Assembly (NCBI RefSeq): GCF_005893125.1 | Contig: NZ_VCJS01000032.1 | Span: forward strand, 1 to 64,000 | Direction: 5' to 3' | DNA from: Nonomuraea basaltis | GTDB lineage: Bacteria; Actinomycetota; Actinomycetes; Streptosporangiales; Streptosporangiaceae | Length of the DNA: 64,000 nucleotides | In this document: positions 50,745 through 59,964 of the stretch, one piece after another | Numbering within the stretch: the stretch's first letter is position 1 | How the letters are laid out: every line of letters starts with the position of its first letter | Program-made: the position numbers and the translations under genes | Notes under the pieces: model-generated | Databases searched by the model: none | Seen by the model: only the letters and a program-made list of their open reading frames with translations | Told to the model about the DNA's origin: nothing

Positions 50745-51664
50745 GGGACGTCGGGGCCCTTGACCAGCACGGCACGGTCCGGGTCCAGGGTCTTGGTGCC
50801 GTACAGGCAGTCGATCGAGATGATGTCCTGCTTGAGGTCGATGTCGTAATCCATGACCACGCGCAACGAGAAGCCCTTGTAGTTCGCGACCGTGGCGCGG
50901 GCCGCGCCTTGCGGCAGCACCAGGGGCCTCATCACCAACGCCAGCGCCGTCCGGTGGAACGCGAGGCCGACCTCGGTAGTGCTGGCGCCGGTGACCGGCG
51001 TGGGCACCTTGATGTTCTGCGTGCCATAGCTGTCGAACCCGAAGATCCGCTTGCCCAGCGACGCCTCGCGCAGGCCGTCCGTGGTGCCGGAGGTGTCGGT
51101 CTGGTGGAACAGCGGGTCGGACAGCCAGTGAGCCTTCGTCTGCGGGCCGATCACCAGCGACCGCTGCGACGGCGGCACGTTCCGCTCGTTGAGGACGCGG
51201 TCGGCGTCGATCGCGACCTGCGGGAACTGGTACTGGTGGATGTTCGTGGGGCCGGGGACGCCGACCTCCTGGAGGATATCGTCCCGAAGCGCCAGCAGGT
51301 CGTTGTCGATCTTCTGGCTGATCGCTTCCATTGCGGGCGTCAGGAACTGGACGCCGAAGTCCTCGACCTCCAAGGTCATCTCTTCCGAGGTCACGCAAAA
51401 CGAGACGTCGGCCAGGTGGTTGAGCGTCACGGGGATGGCGCCCTCGACGGCGTTCTGAATGTTGATGCCGTTCTGCCTGTTGTACTCGTCGGCAGTGAAA
51501 ACCGCAGGCTTCCTCACCGTCACGGTGTCGCCCTGCTTGCCGGCGAATTCGGTGTCCAGGTCCCTGTGGACCAGCATCGCCATCACACACGTCTCGTACA
51601 GCGTGGCGAGCGCCTGCTTGGCGATCAGGTCCGGGGTGAGCAGCGTGTTGTTGCCCAAAGGCAT
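50741..51664 (-). CDS. Major capsid protein (P22-like HK97 fold)
   Basis: A 307-residue coat protein. The start MPLGNNTLLTPDLIAKQAL and the later AVEGAIPVTLNHLADVSFCV block are characteristic of the P22 gp5-like coat family found in actinophages. It follows a scaffold gene and is flanked downstream by hairpins. It builds the icosahedral shell. Confidence 0.85.
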   Translation of the reverse strand: MPLGNNTLLTPDLIAKQALATLYETCVMAMLVHRDLDTEFAGKQGDTVTVRKPAVFTADEYNRQNGINIQNAVEGAIPVTLNHLADVSFCVTSEEMTLEVEDFGVQFLTPAMEAISQKIDNDLLALRDDILQEVGVPGPTNIHQYQFPQVAIDADRVLNERNVPPSQRSLVIGPQTKAHWLSDPLFHQTDTSGTTDGLREASLGKRIFGFDSYGTQNIKVPTPVTGASTTEVGLAFHRTALALVMRPLVLPQGAARATVANYKGFSLRVVMDYDIDLKQDIISIDCLYGTKTLDPDRAVLVKGPDVP

Positions 51665-51675
51665 AGCTTTACCTC

Positions 51676-52455
51676 TTAGGTCTCATCCGACTTCTTGCGC
51701 CTACGGGCGCGGAAGTCATCGACGGTCAGTGATTCCTCGGGGCGTGCGCCGGTCCCGCCGGCGAAATCCCCTCCCGACTTCGCGGGCGGGCCTGCCGTCT
51801 GCGATGCCTTGAACTTCGGGTTGTCCTCCACCGCGCGCTTGATCACGTCGTCGATGGCTGCGGCGTCGTCCGGGTCGAGCTCCCGCACATTGCGCAAGAA
51901 CGAACGGCTGTCGAGCAGGGCGTCGGGGTCCGCGCCGAACTTCGTCGAGGACCGGTGGATCGCCAGCTCAACCCGCACCCTGCGGTGCAAATCCCGCTCC
52001 GCGTCGCGCTCCTGCTCGGTGGTGGACTTCTCCGTGGTGAGCCGGTCGATCACGGTCTGCGGGTCGGGCGGCGTCTCTTCTGCCTCGACCAGGCCGAGCG
52101 CGCGAGCGATCTGCTGCGCCACCTCCTGCTGCGCCGTCTTGACCAGGTCCTCAGCGGACGGCCCGGTCGGCACGGCGTCGGCCTGCTTCTTCAGGTCCCC
52201 GAGCTGCGTCCGGAAGTCGGCCGCCTCGGCTCTCGTGTCCTTGATGAGCTTCTGCGCCCAGTTCGGCAGCTCATCGACGCGCTTGGCGTCCGGATTCACC
52301 GGCTGCGGCTCGGCAGGCACCTCGGGAGCTTCCGGCTCCTGCGGGGGCTGCTCGGGCATGGTCTCGGAGCCGCCCGCGACCACACGGATCGCCCGGCCGT
52401 CCCTGCGGTAGCCGATCACCGCGCCTGGCGTGGTCGGCAGAGATTCGTGCATCAC
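51676..52455 (-). CDS. Scaffold protein
   Basis: A 259-residue acidic, Pro/Glu-rich then coiled-coil protein (LIKDTRAEAADFRTQLGDLKK) with a basic C-terminal tail (DDFRARRRKKSDET) that can dock on coat protein. Immediately upstream of the coat gene. Classic scaffold layout. Confidence 0.78.
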   Translation of the reverse strand: MMHESLPTTPGAVIGYRRDGRAIRVVAGGSETMPEQPPQEPEAPEVPAEPQPVNPDAKRVDELPNWAQKLIKDTRAEAADFRTQLGDLKKQADAVPTGPSAEDLVKTAQQEVAQQIARALGLVEAEETPPDPQTVIDRLTTEKSTTEQERDAERDLHRRVRVELAIHRSSTKFGADPDALLDSRSFLRNVRELDPDDAAAIDDVIKRAVEDNPKFKASQTAGPPAKSGGDFAGGTGARPEESLTVDDFRARRRKKSDET

Positions 52456-52486
52456 GACAAGGCCCTCCTGGAGCCGGACATGAAAA

Positions 52487-52507
52487 GAGCCCGCGCCTGG
52501 CGGGCTC
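52487..52507 (-). terminator. Terminator 1 between portal and scaffold operons
   Basis: GAGCCCGC-GCCTG-GCGGGCTC, an 8-bp stem, with AAAA on its left side giving a U-run on the minus strand. It lies before the scaffold gene and just after the second hairpin. Confidence 0.65.
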
Positions 52508-52529
52508 CAACGAGGTTTGCCTATACGAG

Positions 52530-52554
52530 AAAGGCCCGCACCTGGCGGGCCTTT
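52530..52554 (-). terminator. Terminator 2 between portal and scaffold operons
   Basis: AAAGGCCCGC-ACCTG-GCGGGCCTTT, a 10-bp perfect stem with flanking A and T tracts. Same CCTG loop as terminator 1. Confidence 0.75.
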
Positions 52555-52587
52555 GAAAGATCAGCTATGGGGCGTTGTACTGGCCGG

Positions 52588-52875
52588 TCAGTAGACGGTG
52601 CCGGGTGGCGCGTCCGGATCGGGCTCCGGCATCGGCACTCGTGGCGGATCGCCCGACACCTCGGCCGCGGCGATCACGCCCACGGCTCGCAGGTAGACGG
52701 CCACCTCGTCGTCGGGGCCGGTCGGCGTGTAGTACGGGCCGGTCGGCGTCAACGGCTGCGGCTGGTCGAGCCTCACCACCATGTCCGCCCACGTGTCCGG
52801 GTCGGACGTCCAGTCCGACCCGTCGTAGGCGACCCACCGGCCCGCCATGGTCCGCGAATCCACACGCCACGCCAT
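52588..52875 (-). CDS. Small phage protein
   Basis: A 95-residue protein with a Trp-rich N-terminal half (MAGRWVAYDGSDWTSDP) and Pro/Asp-rich end. Family not recognised. Its start interlocks with the MuF gene stop. Confidence 0.55.
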   Translation of the reverse strand: MAWRVDSRTMAGRWVAYDGSDWTSDPDTWADMVVRLDQPQPLTPTGPYYTPTGPDDEVAVYLRAVGVIAAAEVSGDPPRVPMPEPDPDAPPGTVY

Positions 52876-55541
52876 CAGAGCACCCCCAGCAGGCCGAGCA
52901 CGAACCGCTGCAACTCAATGCCGCCGAACCGCTCGCTGCTCCGAGCGAAAACATCCTGCAACCCCACCTGGAACACCTCGCTCGACACGCCCGCTGGATC
53001 ATCCGGCTTTGCCGACTCGTAGGTCTTGCCAGCGTAGGCGTCCGCCCACTCGTCGCGATAGGTGACCTCGTCGCTGGCATAGGAGCTGTACGCGTGGAGC
53101 TTCTTCAGCTGTTCCCGCTTCTCCAGCGTGCCGTTGCTGGTTGCGCGGCGGCGTACGAAGGTGTACTCCAACTCACGCAGGCCCGGCACGTAATCCTCCA
53201 TCCGGTGGCCCAGCTCGTGCAGGAACACCTCAGCGTCCTCGGAACTGAACGCACCGTCGTTATCGCCCGCATTTGACGGAAGCGCGATCAGGTCGTCCAC
53301 CGCCCGCTGGAATGCCCGCCCAGTACGAGAGTTGCCCAGCCACAGTGGCCGGCCGACTGTGCGGCGGATCCAGTCGGAGGGCAAGTTCGGCAGCGCTTCA
53401 GCCAGCAGACTCGTCCAGTCGTCCCGCACCTTGCTCACCCGCGCCGACAGGAGTCCACTTCCCGACAACGGCTTGGCTTCCATCCGGCCGCCCATACCAC
53501 GCACCCGCGCAAGCAGGTCACGCACCAGCTCGGCCTCGCGCCGCCGCAGCTCGCGCAGCGCGTCATGGTGATCCGCAAGCGCGGCATCGCGCTCCCGCAT
53601 GAGCCGTTCACGCTGGCCATACAGCTCATCCAGGCGCTTATCGCGTTCGTGGACGCCCGGCTCGCTGCGGGGCACCGCCTCCACCCGCTTTACCTCGCCC
53701 CTCGCCCGGTTGAGCTCGTCGTCAAGCTCGTACTGCCGCGTTCGCGCTCGGATCTGCCGCGCCCTCAGTTCGTCACGGCGCTGATCGCGGGTGAAGGCGT
53801 CCATCAGGTCGTCATGCAGCGCCTCGCCCGCCTCCATCACCCGGTCGAGGAACGTCTCATACGACTCGGGCGGCAGAAGGGCGCCGTTGGCGTCCTTCCG
53901 ATACTGGAGGGTCCGGTACGGCCCGACGTCCTGAAGGTTCCGCTCGTCGCCCGGGAGGATCTGACCGGCCGCGAACCTCGCCGCCGCACTCTGTCTAGCC
54001 TTCAACGCGTCCTGCCACACCGCGATGTCGCTCTTGACCTTCTTCGTCTGACGCTTGGCTCGCAGCTCGACCAGCTTCTTTTCAGCGTCAGCGATGAGGT
54101 GGTCGATGCGCCGCCGCTTCGTCTCATCGGCACTGCTTCGAGCGTCCAGCCACGCGTCCCGCTCCACCGGCAGCTCGCGCCGCGCCCTGTTGATCCGGTC
54201 AGCGGCATCCTGCGACAGCATGCCGCCCGCGTGAACAGCAGCACGGCCCGCTCCGGGCTGCGGCTTCGCCGCCGCAGGAGTTGGCTCGTCTCCACGCGGC
54301 GGCTGGCCGCCCGTAGGTGGGGCCGGCGTCGGATCGGGCTTCGGTTCCGGCGCGGTGAACGGCTCGCGCGGCGGCTCGCCGCGCCGGACCTGCTCGCGGT
54401 CCTTCTTCCGCCGCAGACCCTTCTCGGCCAGATGCTGTTGAAGCTTCTCCTGCGCGGCCTTGGACTTCTCCTCAGCGAACCGGCGCGAACGGGCGTCGGT
54501 CGCGACCGCACGCTTGCGCTTCCAGCCGCGGATTTCCCGTTCCAGGCGGCGCTGCGTCTGCGTGTCCCGATAGGTGGCAGTCACGTCCGGCTTCGGCGCC
54601 GGCCTGGTCACGCCCGGCAGGTAGGCGCCGAACCCGTGATGGCAGCCGGGATGGTTCAGACCGGCGGCACGGGCCTGCGGCACCGTCGCCCGGACGTTGA
54701 CCTCAACCATCTCGCCGTCGTTGATCGTGTGCTCCAGCCGGTGAACGCCCGGCTGGCCCTGCTGGGCCAGGACCTCGCCCTCCCACGGCAGACAGATCGG
54801 GCACGAGTAGAGCGCGTTCGACACCATTACCAGGTCAAGTCCCGCATCGCGCAGCGTCGCCAGGTGTCCGTCGCGGGCGGCTCGCGCCGTGGCGGTGCGG
54901 ATCGCCATCTCGGCGTACTCCCGCATCCCCCACGAACGGTTGGCGCTGTCCGTGAAGCCCTTCACACCCTTGCCGGCGAACCGGTCCAGCGCCCGCGCCA
55001 CCACCTGGCGGAACGTCAGCGCCCCCGTCAGTTCCGACCCGGACGCGAACGCCACGACCTGCCGGTAAACGTCGTCGACGCCGCGCAACGCGCCCACCTG
55101 AACGTCATCCAGCATGGTCGCCATCTGCCGGGCCAGCTCGTTCACCCCGCTGCCGGGGTTGACCTGGTCTTTCGCGCCGAGCTTGCGGGCGTCCGCGAGG
55201 ACCTTCTCCAGCCGCTTGCGCGCCTTGCTGTCGGCGAGCTGCGCGGCGGCTTCGGCTTCGGCGGCGTCCATCCCGTCGCGGTAGGCGTCCTGCACGGCCT
55301 GCGTCGCGGCCTTCTTCGCCGCCTCCATGCGGCGGAGGATCGCGGCGGCCTGCTTGCGGAGCTGCTGGATTTCGCCCAGCCGCTTGGTCGCCCACGTCTC
55401 GGTGTCCTCGACGTCGACACCGCGCGCCACTTGGCGGGCGATCGCCTCCAGCAGGTCGAGCTCCGCCTGTTCGTACATGTCGGCCACCAGACGGGCCTGC
55501 TCGATCGCCCGCTCGACAGCCTCAACGCCCGAGTCCGCCAC
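52875..55541 (-). CDS. MuF-like head protein fused to a HExxH domain
   Basis: An 888-residue protein. The N-terminal head morphogenesis region (about 1-330) holds SANRSWGMREYAEMAIRTAT and a zinc-knuckle-like CPIC...CHHG; this matches phage minor capsid/MuF proteins ejected or bound near the portal. A basic coiled-coil linker follows (about 330-700). The C-terminal domain (about 700-870) has HELGH at 775-779 with a DEWADAYAGK segment about 50 residues on, a metallopeptidase signature. MuF proteins with variable C-terminal toxin domains are a known polymorphic toxin group. Confidence 0.78.
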   Translation of the reverse strand: MADSGVEAVERAIEQARLVADMYEQAELDLLEAIARQVARGVDVEDTETWATKRLGEIQQLRKQAAAILRRMEAAKKAATQAVQDAYRDGMDAAEAEAAAQLADSKARKRLEKVLADARKLGAKDQVNPGSGVNELARQMATMLDDVQVGALRGVDDVYRQVVAFASGSELTGALTFRQVVARALDRFAGKGVKGFTDSANRSWGMREYAEMAIRTATARAARDGHLATLRDAGLDLVMVSNALYSCPICLPWEGEVLAQQGQPGVHRLEHTINDGEMVEVNVRATVPQARAAGLNHPGCHHGFGAYLPGVTRPAPKPDVTATYRDTQTQRRLEREIRGWKRKRAVATDARSRRFAEEKSKAAQEKLQQHLAEKGLRRKKDREQVRRGEPPREPFTAPEPKPDPTPAPPTGGQPPRGDEPTPAAAKPQPGAGRAAVHAGGMLSQDAADRINRARRELPVERDAWLDARSSADETKRRRIDHLIADAEKKLVELRAKRQTKKVKSDIAVWQDALKARQSAAARFAAGQILPGDERNLQDVGPYRTLQYRKDANGALLPPESYETFLDRVMEAGEALHDDLMDAFTRDQRRDELRARQIRARTRQYELDDELNRARGEVKRVEAVPRSEPGVHERDKRLDELYGQRERLMRERDAALADHHDALRELRRREAELVRDLLARVRGMGGRMEAKPLSGSGLLSARVSKVRDDWTSLLAEALPNLPSDWIRRTVGRPLWLGNSRTGRAFQRAVDDLIALPSNAGDNDGAFSSEDAEVFLHELGHRMEDYVPGLRELEYTFVRRRATSNGTLEKREQLKKLHAYSSYASDEVTYRDEWADAYAGKTYESAKPDDPAGVSSEVFQVGLQDVFARSSERFGGIELQRFVLGLLGVL

Positions 55542-55579
55542 CGCTCCCCCTTCGGGTCACGTTGGCAATACGGCATGTG

Positions 55580-57154
55580 TCAGGCTGCGTCGTCCAACTC
55601 GTCAGGCACGTACGTCTCCGACAACTCCGTGGGGTCGGCCACGGTGATGGCCATCTCGTCCTTCAGCTTCTGCACTTCGGCCCGCACCTGCGGGTCCTCC
55701 CACTCGGGATGCAGCATCCGCACGCGAGTCTCGACGCTGGCCGCCTGGGCCCGGTTCAACATGTCGAGCGTTCGACTGATCGCTTCGGGGTCGGGCATGA
55801 CGCCGTCCGGCCACTCGACGGTGGCGCGTTCGCTCACCACCTTGGTTCCGTAGATCGCGTGATCGACGGCCAGCAGGCATTCGGTCAGCCACGCCAGGCA
55901 CGGCGTCCAATACCCGATCTTGCGACCGCGCGTGGTGTACGACTTGTGCCGCCGCATGTGGATTTCGGTCGCCGTCGCCGCCTGGCCGCTGCCGTCGTCC
56001 TCGCCGAAGCTTTGGACGCTGTATCCGGCGCCCCTCAAGATCTGCGCGGTGAGGCTTTTCGCCGTTTCCCTATGCTCTTGGACGCGGATCTCGAACTGGG
56101 AAATGGTCAGCTCAGCCGCCCCGGAACCGCCCGGAGGCGGCAGCATCGCGAGCCCCGAGTAGATTTCGCGGTCGGGGTCGAATGCCGCGCCCCGGCCGCG
56201 GCCAGTGTTCTGCAAGTAGACCTCGGGGACCACGATCCTGCCCTTGCCCAAGCGAAGATCGCGCATCCAGGACGTCATGGTCTCGTCGAGCGCATCCATG
56301 ATCGGCTCAACGCCAGCGTAATCACTGCGGCCCAGACTCGTGCCGCGCAAGGTCCGGTGAGGCCTCATGTTGGGCACGTAGCCGACCAGCAGCCCCTTGT
56401 CGTAGCCCGAGTCGAAGCCGCCCGCCTCGTCCACGATCGCGGCGAACCCCTCGGTCGCCGGATGGTCCGTCAGCGGAACCTGCCGCCCCAGATGGTCGTG
56501 ATCACCCCGATAGAGGCCGTGATAGACCCTGCCCACCTCATGCTTTTCGAGGTGCCGCCACACTTCCTTGCCGTCCTCGTGGACGATCCGCCAGAACGTG
56601 ACCGCCTTCAACCGTCCCGAGCTGAACTCGGGCACCCCGGCGTCGGCGGGAAGCACGTCCACGATCGGGAAGTCGTGCATCTCCGTGTCCCAGCCGACCC
56701 TGAGGAAGACTCCGCCGTACGCGGCGGCCAGCTCGGCGGCCTCCAGCCAGATGCCGTACACGCCTGCTTCGGCGAGGATCTTCTCCAGCCGTGCCTGGCC
56801 CTTTTTGCCGTTGACGCGGAGAGTGGGTGGCTCGCTGAACAACAAGTCGGCGGACGTCGCCGCGATGTCGGACGCGATCGGAACGTGGATCTTCGTCGAG
56901 CGGTTCTGCGTGGCCGGCGTCTTCGTCCCCCAAAACCAGCGGGTCGCCCGCTGCCACCAGCCGCCGCCCAAAATGGGGCGGTCCCAGCCCTTCGGGTCCA
57001 GGCCGATACCCGGCACGTTCCCGCCGCCGTACACCTCGGTCAGCCGATCCGGGTCGCCCGCATACCAGGCGCCATGAACCCCGTAGAGCTTCATCTCAGC
57101 CTTGGTGTGCGGCGGCGGCCACTCCTGATCAGACGTAGGGAGCGGCATGGTCAC
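55580..57154 (-). CDS. Portal protein
   Basis: A 524-residue SPP1-like portal (Gp6 type). It has an N-terminal helical wing, the EMHDFPIVDVLPADAGVPEF strand region and a helical stem with AKSLTAQILRGAGYSVQSFG. It forms the dodecameric DNA channel. It lies between MuF and two small genes, and 57,148 is a possible second start. Confidence 0.85.
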   Translation of the reverse strand: MTMPLPTSDQEWPPPHTKAEMKLYGVHGAWYAGDPDRLTEVYGGGNVPGIGLDPKGWDRPILGGGWWQRATRWFWGTKTPATQNRSTKIHVPIASDIAATSADLLFSEPPTLRVNGKKGQARLEKILAEAGVYGIWLEAAELAAAYGGVFLRVGWDTEMHDFPIVDVLPADAGVPEFSSGRLKAVTFWRIVHEDGKEVWRHLEKHEVGRVYHGLYRGDHDHLGRQVPLTDHPATEGFAAIVDEAGGFDSGYDKGLLVGYVPNMRPHRTLRGTSLGRSDYAGVEPIMDALDETMTSWMRDLRLGKGRIVVPEVYLQNTGRGRGAAFDPDREIYSGLAMLPPPGGSGAAELTISQFEIRVQEHRETAKSLTAQILRGAGYSVQSFGEDDGSGQAATATEIHMRRHKSYTTRGRKIGYWTPCLAWLTECLLAVDHAIYGTKVVSERATVEWPDGVMPDPEAISRTLDMLNRAQAASVETRVRMLHPEWEDPQVRAEVQKLKDEMAITVADPTELSETYVPDELDDAA

Positions 57155-57157
57155 ACC

Positions 57158-57334
57158 TCACGAATCATCTCGTCCGGCCAACACCACGGCGATCCCGATC
57201 CACGAGTCGGCCAGCGACTCCACGCGTTCCATCCGTGCCAGATCCGGCTCCAGCTCGGCATTCATCAGCAGTCGGGCCGCGTTGATCACGGCCTCGTTGA
57301 ACGTCACATTCACGCGCTCTCCCGGACCGGTCAT
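57158..57334 (-). CDS. Small helical phage protein
   Basis: A 58-residue protein (FNEAVINAARLLMNAELEPD) with ATG overlapping the prior stop (ATGA). Family unknown; the tight coupling supports it. Confidence 0.55.
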   Translation of the reverse strand: MTGPGERVNVTFNEAVINAARLLMNAELEPDLARMERVESLADSWIGIAVVLAGRDDS

Positions 57335-57621
57335 GTGATCGGCACCAGCCCAGACGGCAGAACCGGCCGCTCGACCGCGCCCGTGATCCGCACCCACGCC
57401 ATGTAGGTGCCGTCCGTCAACGTCACCGTCCCGCCCGGCCCGATGAGGATGCGGGCAGTCGCTCCCTTGCCGGTGGCGTTGATCCACTCCGCCAGGTGCC
57501 AGTTGGGCTCGGCGGGTTCGGCACCGGGAACGGTGAAAGCGATCTCCACCGTCTCCGTGCCCGCTGGCCCTTCAACGGGGATGTAGAGGTAAGGGCGGCT
57601 GAGAGACGAGATTGGTTCCAC
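57331..57621 (-). CDS. Small beta-rich phage protein
   Basis: A 96-residue protein, strand-rich (RPYLYIPVEGPAGTETVEIA and GTVTLTDGTYMAWVRI), like small head-fibre or decoration domains. No family recognised. Confidence 0.55.
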   Translation of the reverse strand: MEPISSLSRPYLYIPVEGPAGTETVEIAFTVPGAEPAEPNWHLAEWINATGKGATARILIGPGGTVTLTDGTYMAWVRITGAVERPVLPSGLVPIT

Positions 57622-57633
57622 GATGCTCCTCTC

Positions 57634-58344
57634 TCATGGCTGGGTGGTGGGACGGGCCGCCGACCATCGCGTGTGCGGCGATGACCTGGCCCAGGTCGTG
57701 TAGGGCGGCGAAGTCGTCCAGGCGACGAATGGTTTACCGGCGCGCAGGGGCGGCGTCCGCCGCAGCACCACCCGGGCGGTGCCCGTTTCGACGGCACGGC
57801 CGAGCACCCGGCGCTTCGTCGCCGACACCGCAAGTGCGACGTCGGCAGCGTTCGCGCGGGACAGCTGCACGGCCCGCGCGAAGGTGACCAGCCGGGACTG
57901 GCCGCTGTCCTGCGCGCGTGCCAGCGAGCGGATCTTGACGGCGCGGAACGGCCGCGCGTGGTCGAGTTCGGCGACACGCGACACCTGCGCCTTGCTGCGC
58001 ATCACTGCCGCGGTATCGACCTCGGCGGCCAGGCCGGCCAACCGGGTCTTGCGCCTGCCGAGTTGCAGCGCCGCGTCCGAGGCGACGACGCGCAGCAGAA
58101 CGCCAACCTTGGCGGGCTGCAGCGGCGGCACCTGCTCGATGTCGACGACCTGCGCAATCGTCTGGATCTTGACCGCCGTCAGCGGCCGGGCCGCGCCGCT
58201 CTCACCCGCCCGGACAGCGGTCCGGGCGCGCGCTATGCCGAAGGGTAGCGCCTGGTCCGTCTCGAAGAGGATGGGCAGGCTCTCGCCGCGGCGGGTGCGG
58301 ACCTGGACGGCCCGGTTCGGATAGCCGCGCCCTGCTCTGGCCAT
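57634..58344 (-). CDS. Internally repetitive phage protein
   Basis: A 236-residue basic protein made of about eight imperfect repeats of 20-25 residues (pattern ARPLxxxKxRxLARAxExD), each a likely beta-hairpin. No family is recognised. It sits in the block between terminase and portal, so a virion surface or fibre role is possible. Confidence 0.55.
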   Translation of the reverse strand: MARAGRGYPNRAVQVRTRRGESLPILFETDQALPFGIARARTAVRAGESGAARPLTAVKIQTIAQVVDIEQVPPLQPAKVGVLLRVVASDAALQLGRRKTRLAGLAAEVDTAAVMRSKAQVSRVAELDHARPFRAVKIRSLARAQDSGQSRLVTFARAVQLSRANAADVALAVSATKRRVLGRAVETGTARVVLRRTPPLRAGKPFVAWTTSPPYTTWARSSPHTRWSAARPTTQP

Positions 58345-58351
58345 GGGCGTC

Positions 58352-59464
58352 CTACCGGGTCGCGGCTCGGTGCCGCGCCCCTGCCGGGATGGAGGTTCGA
58401 GACCGGACGGCGGCGCCGAAAGCGACGGGGCCGAGCTTGGTGGGGCCGACCGCCACGCCGTCCATATGCCAGTGGTCACCGCCTGTGCCGTGGAACAGGT
58501 GGAACTCCGCATCAGCGGGCTTGCCACCAGGCCAGGCGACCGTGGAGGAGATCGCGGTGGCGGTGTGCGTCGCCGAATCCGGCGTGTGATACGTCCACAC
58601 CTCGACGGTGCCGTTGCCTGCGCTGTTGATCGTGTAGCGGAGCTCGATCCGCACCCACTGGTTGATCGGCAGAGCCGTCCCGACTGTGGCCACCTCCACG
58701 TCGCCGTGCCCGGAGTACACCCTGACCAGCCCATCGCTGAAGAGCCACGCCTTGGACACCACGACGCCGGCCGGGCCGAGCAGCGCGAACACGCCCGCGG
58801 TCGAGGTCCACGGGCCGACCTGCCGCAGGTACAGGCGGGCGCAGACAACGTCCCCCGGCTGGGTGACCGAGCGCCAATCGACGTGCGTGTCGGCCCCAGG
58901 ATTGGGGTTTCGGGCAGATACGCCGCTGGTGGCGAAGAAGTGCGCGCTGCTGTACTCGGCCACCCCAACCACGTTGTTGAACGGATCGCCGCCTGCAGCC
59001 GAGTTCTCCGGCGTGATCAACGCCCCGGGGGAACCACCGTCGAAACTGTTCGACCACACCGCAGGGGCGTCGTTGAAGATCAGCTGATCGATGAAGGCCG
59101 CATCCTCGCCGGCGAACTGCGAGCCGTCCTTGCTGTAGAGGAAGGTCACATGGCTTACGCCGACCACCGACAGGCGGCCGGAATACGTCCACTCCACATC
59201 GCCCGACAGCTGAAGTGCCGTGCGCATGTCAAGGAAGACGTCGAAGATGTCGTACGTGGCTTCGCTGGATACGCGATACCAGAACTCGACCGTCGTCGCC
59301 CCGGGCGGTACCGCCACCACGACGTCGGACGTTTGGTCGTCTTCGATGACCGCGCTGCGGTAGCAGAAGCCGCCCTGCAGCGGCTGCACGTCCGTGCGCG
59401 TCCAGTCGCCCGTGACGGACACGGCCAAGGTGTCGTCCTCGAAGTCCTCGACGATGACGGCCAC
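58352..59464 (-). CDS. Predicted lectin-like virion protein
   Basis: A 370-residue beta-rich protein. Two jelly-roll-like domains: one about 1-140 (VEFWYRVSSEATYDIFDVF) and one about 150-345 (RIELRYTINSAGNGTVEVW, LamG/concanavalin pattern). It may bind cell-surface sugars. GTG 59,464 has GGAGG upstream. Function inferred from fold type. Confidence 0.55.
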   Translation of the reverse strand: MAVIVEDFEDDTLAVSVTGDWTRTDVQPLQGGFCYRSAVIEDDQTSDVVVAVPPGATTVEFWYRVSSEATYDIFDVFLDMRTALQLSGDVEWTYSGRLSVVGVSHVTFLYSKDGSQFAGEDAAFIDQLIFNDAPAVWSNSFDGGSPGALITPENSAAGGDPFNNVVGVAEYSSAHFFATSGVSARNPNPGADTHVDWRSVTQPGDVVCARLYLRQVGPWTSTAGVFALLGPAGVVVSKAWLFSDGLVRVYSGHGDVEVATVGTALPINQWVRIELRYTINSAGNGTVEVWTYHTPDSATHTATAISSTVAWPGGKPADAEFHLFHGTGGDHWHMDGVAVGPTKLGPVAFGAAVRSRTSIPAGARHRAATR

Positions 59465-59483
59465 GCCTGTCCTCCGATCTGGC

Positions 59484-59963
59484 TCAGGCCCGTTCGACCC
59501 AGAAGGTCGCCGAGATGCTGATCCCCGCCGGATACCTGGCGCGCAGCACAAACCCCGTGCCTGGCCCGCAGTCCGGGCTGTCACCCAGCGGCAGGTCGTA
59601 GATGACCAGACCGCCATTCGGGGTCAGCGGGTAGGAGTCGATGGGGGCCAGGACGGTGGGCTCATTTCCAGCCGTCCACGCCGAACCGGCGAGGAAGCCT
59701 GGCGCGATCACCCGCCCGTACAACTGCTGTGGCGTCACCGCGGTGGAGGTGACTCCGCCGGGAGCGTTGCTGGCGAACGTGGCGTTGCACAGCTCGACAT
59801 CGCCGGGCACGCCGGACGCGTTCACGCCGTACAGGCCGACGCGCACCTTCTTCAACTCCAGGCCGCATGCGGCCGGAGCCAGAACACCCAGGACGCTGCG
59901 GGCCGTATTCGCCGTCAGCAACACCGCCGCTGGCGTGATCGCAGAGTAGCCGCACTTTGCCAC
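59484..59963 (-). CDS. Beta-rich phage structural protein
   Basis: A 159-residue protein (KKVRVGLYGVNASGVPGDVE, ending SISATFWVERA) typical of a single jelly-roll head or collar fibre domain. Family not recognised. Confidence 0.55.
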   Translation of the reverse strand: MAKCGYSAITPAAVLLTANTARSVLGVLAPAACGLELKKVRVGLYGVNASGVPGDVELCNATFASNAPGGVTSTAVTPQQLYGRVIAPGFLAGSAWTAGNEPTVLAPIDSYPLTPNGGLVIYDLPLGDSPDCGPGTGFVLRARYPAGISISATFWVERA

Positions 59964-59964
59964 G

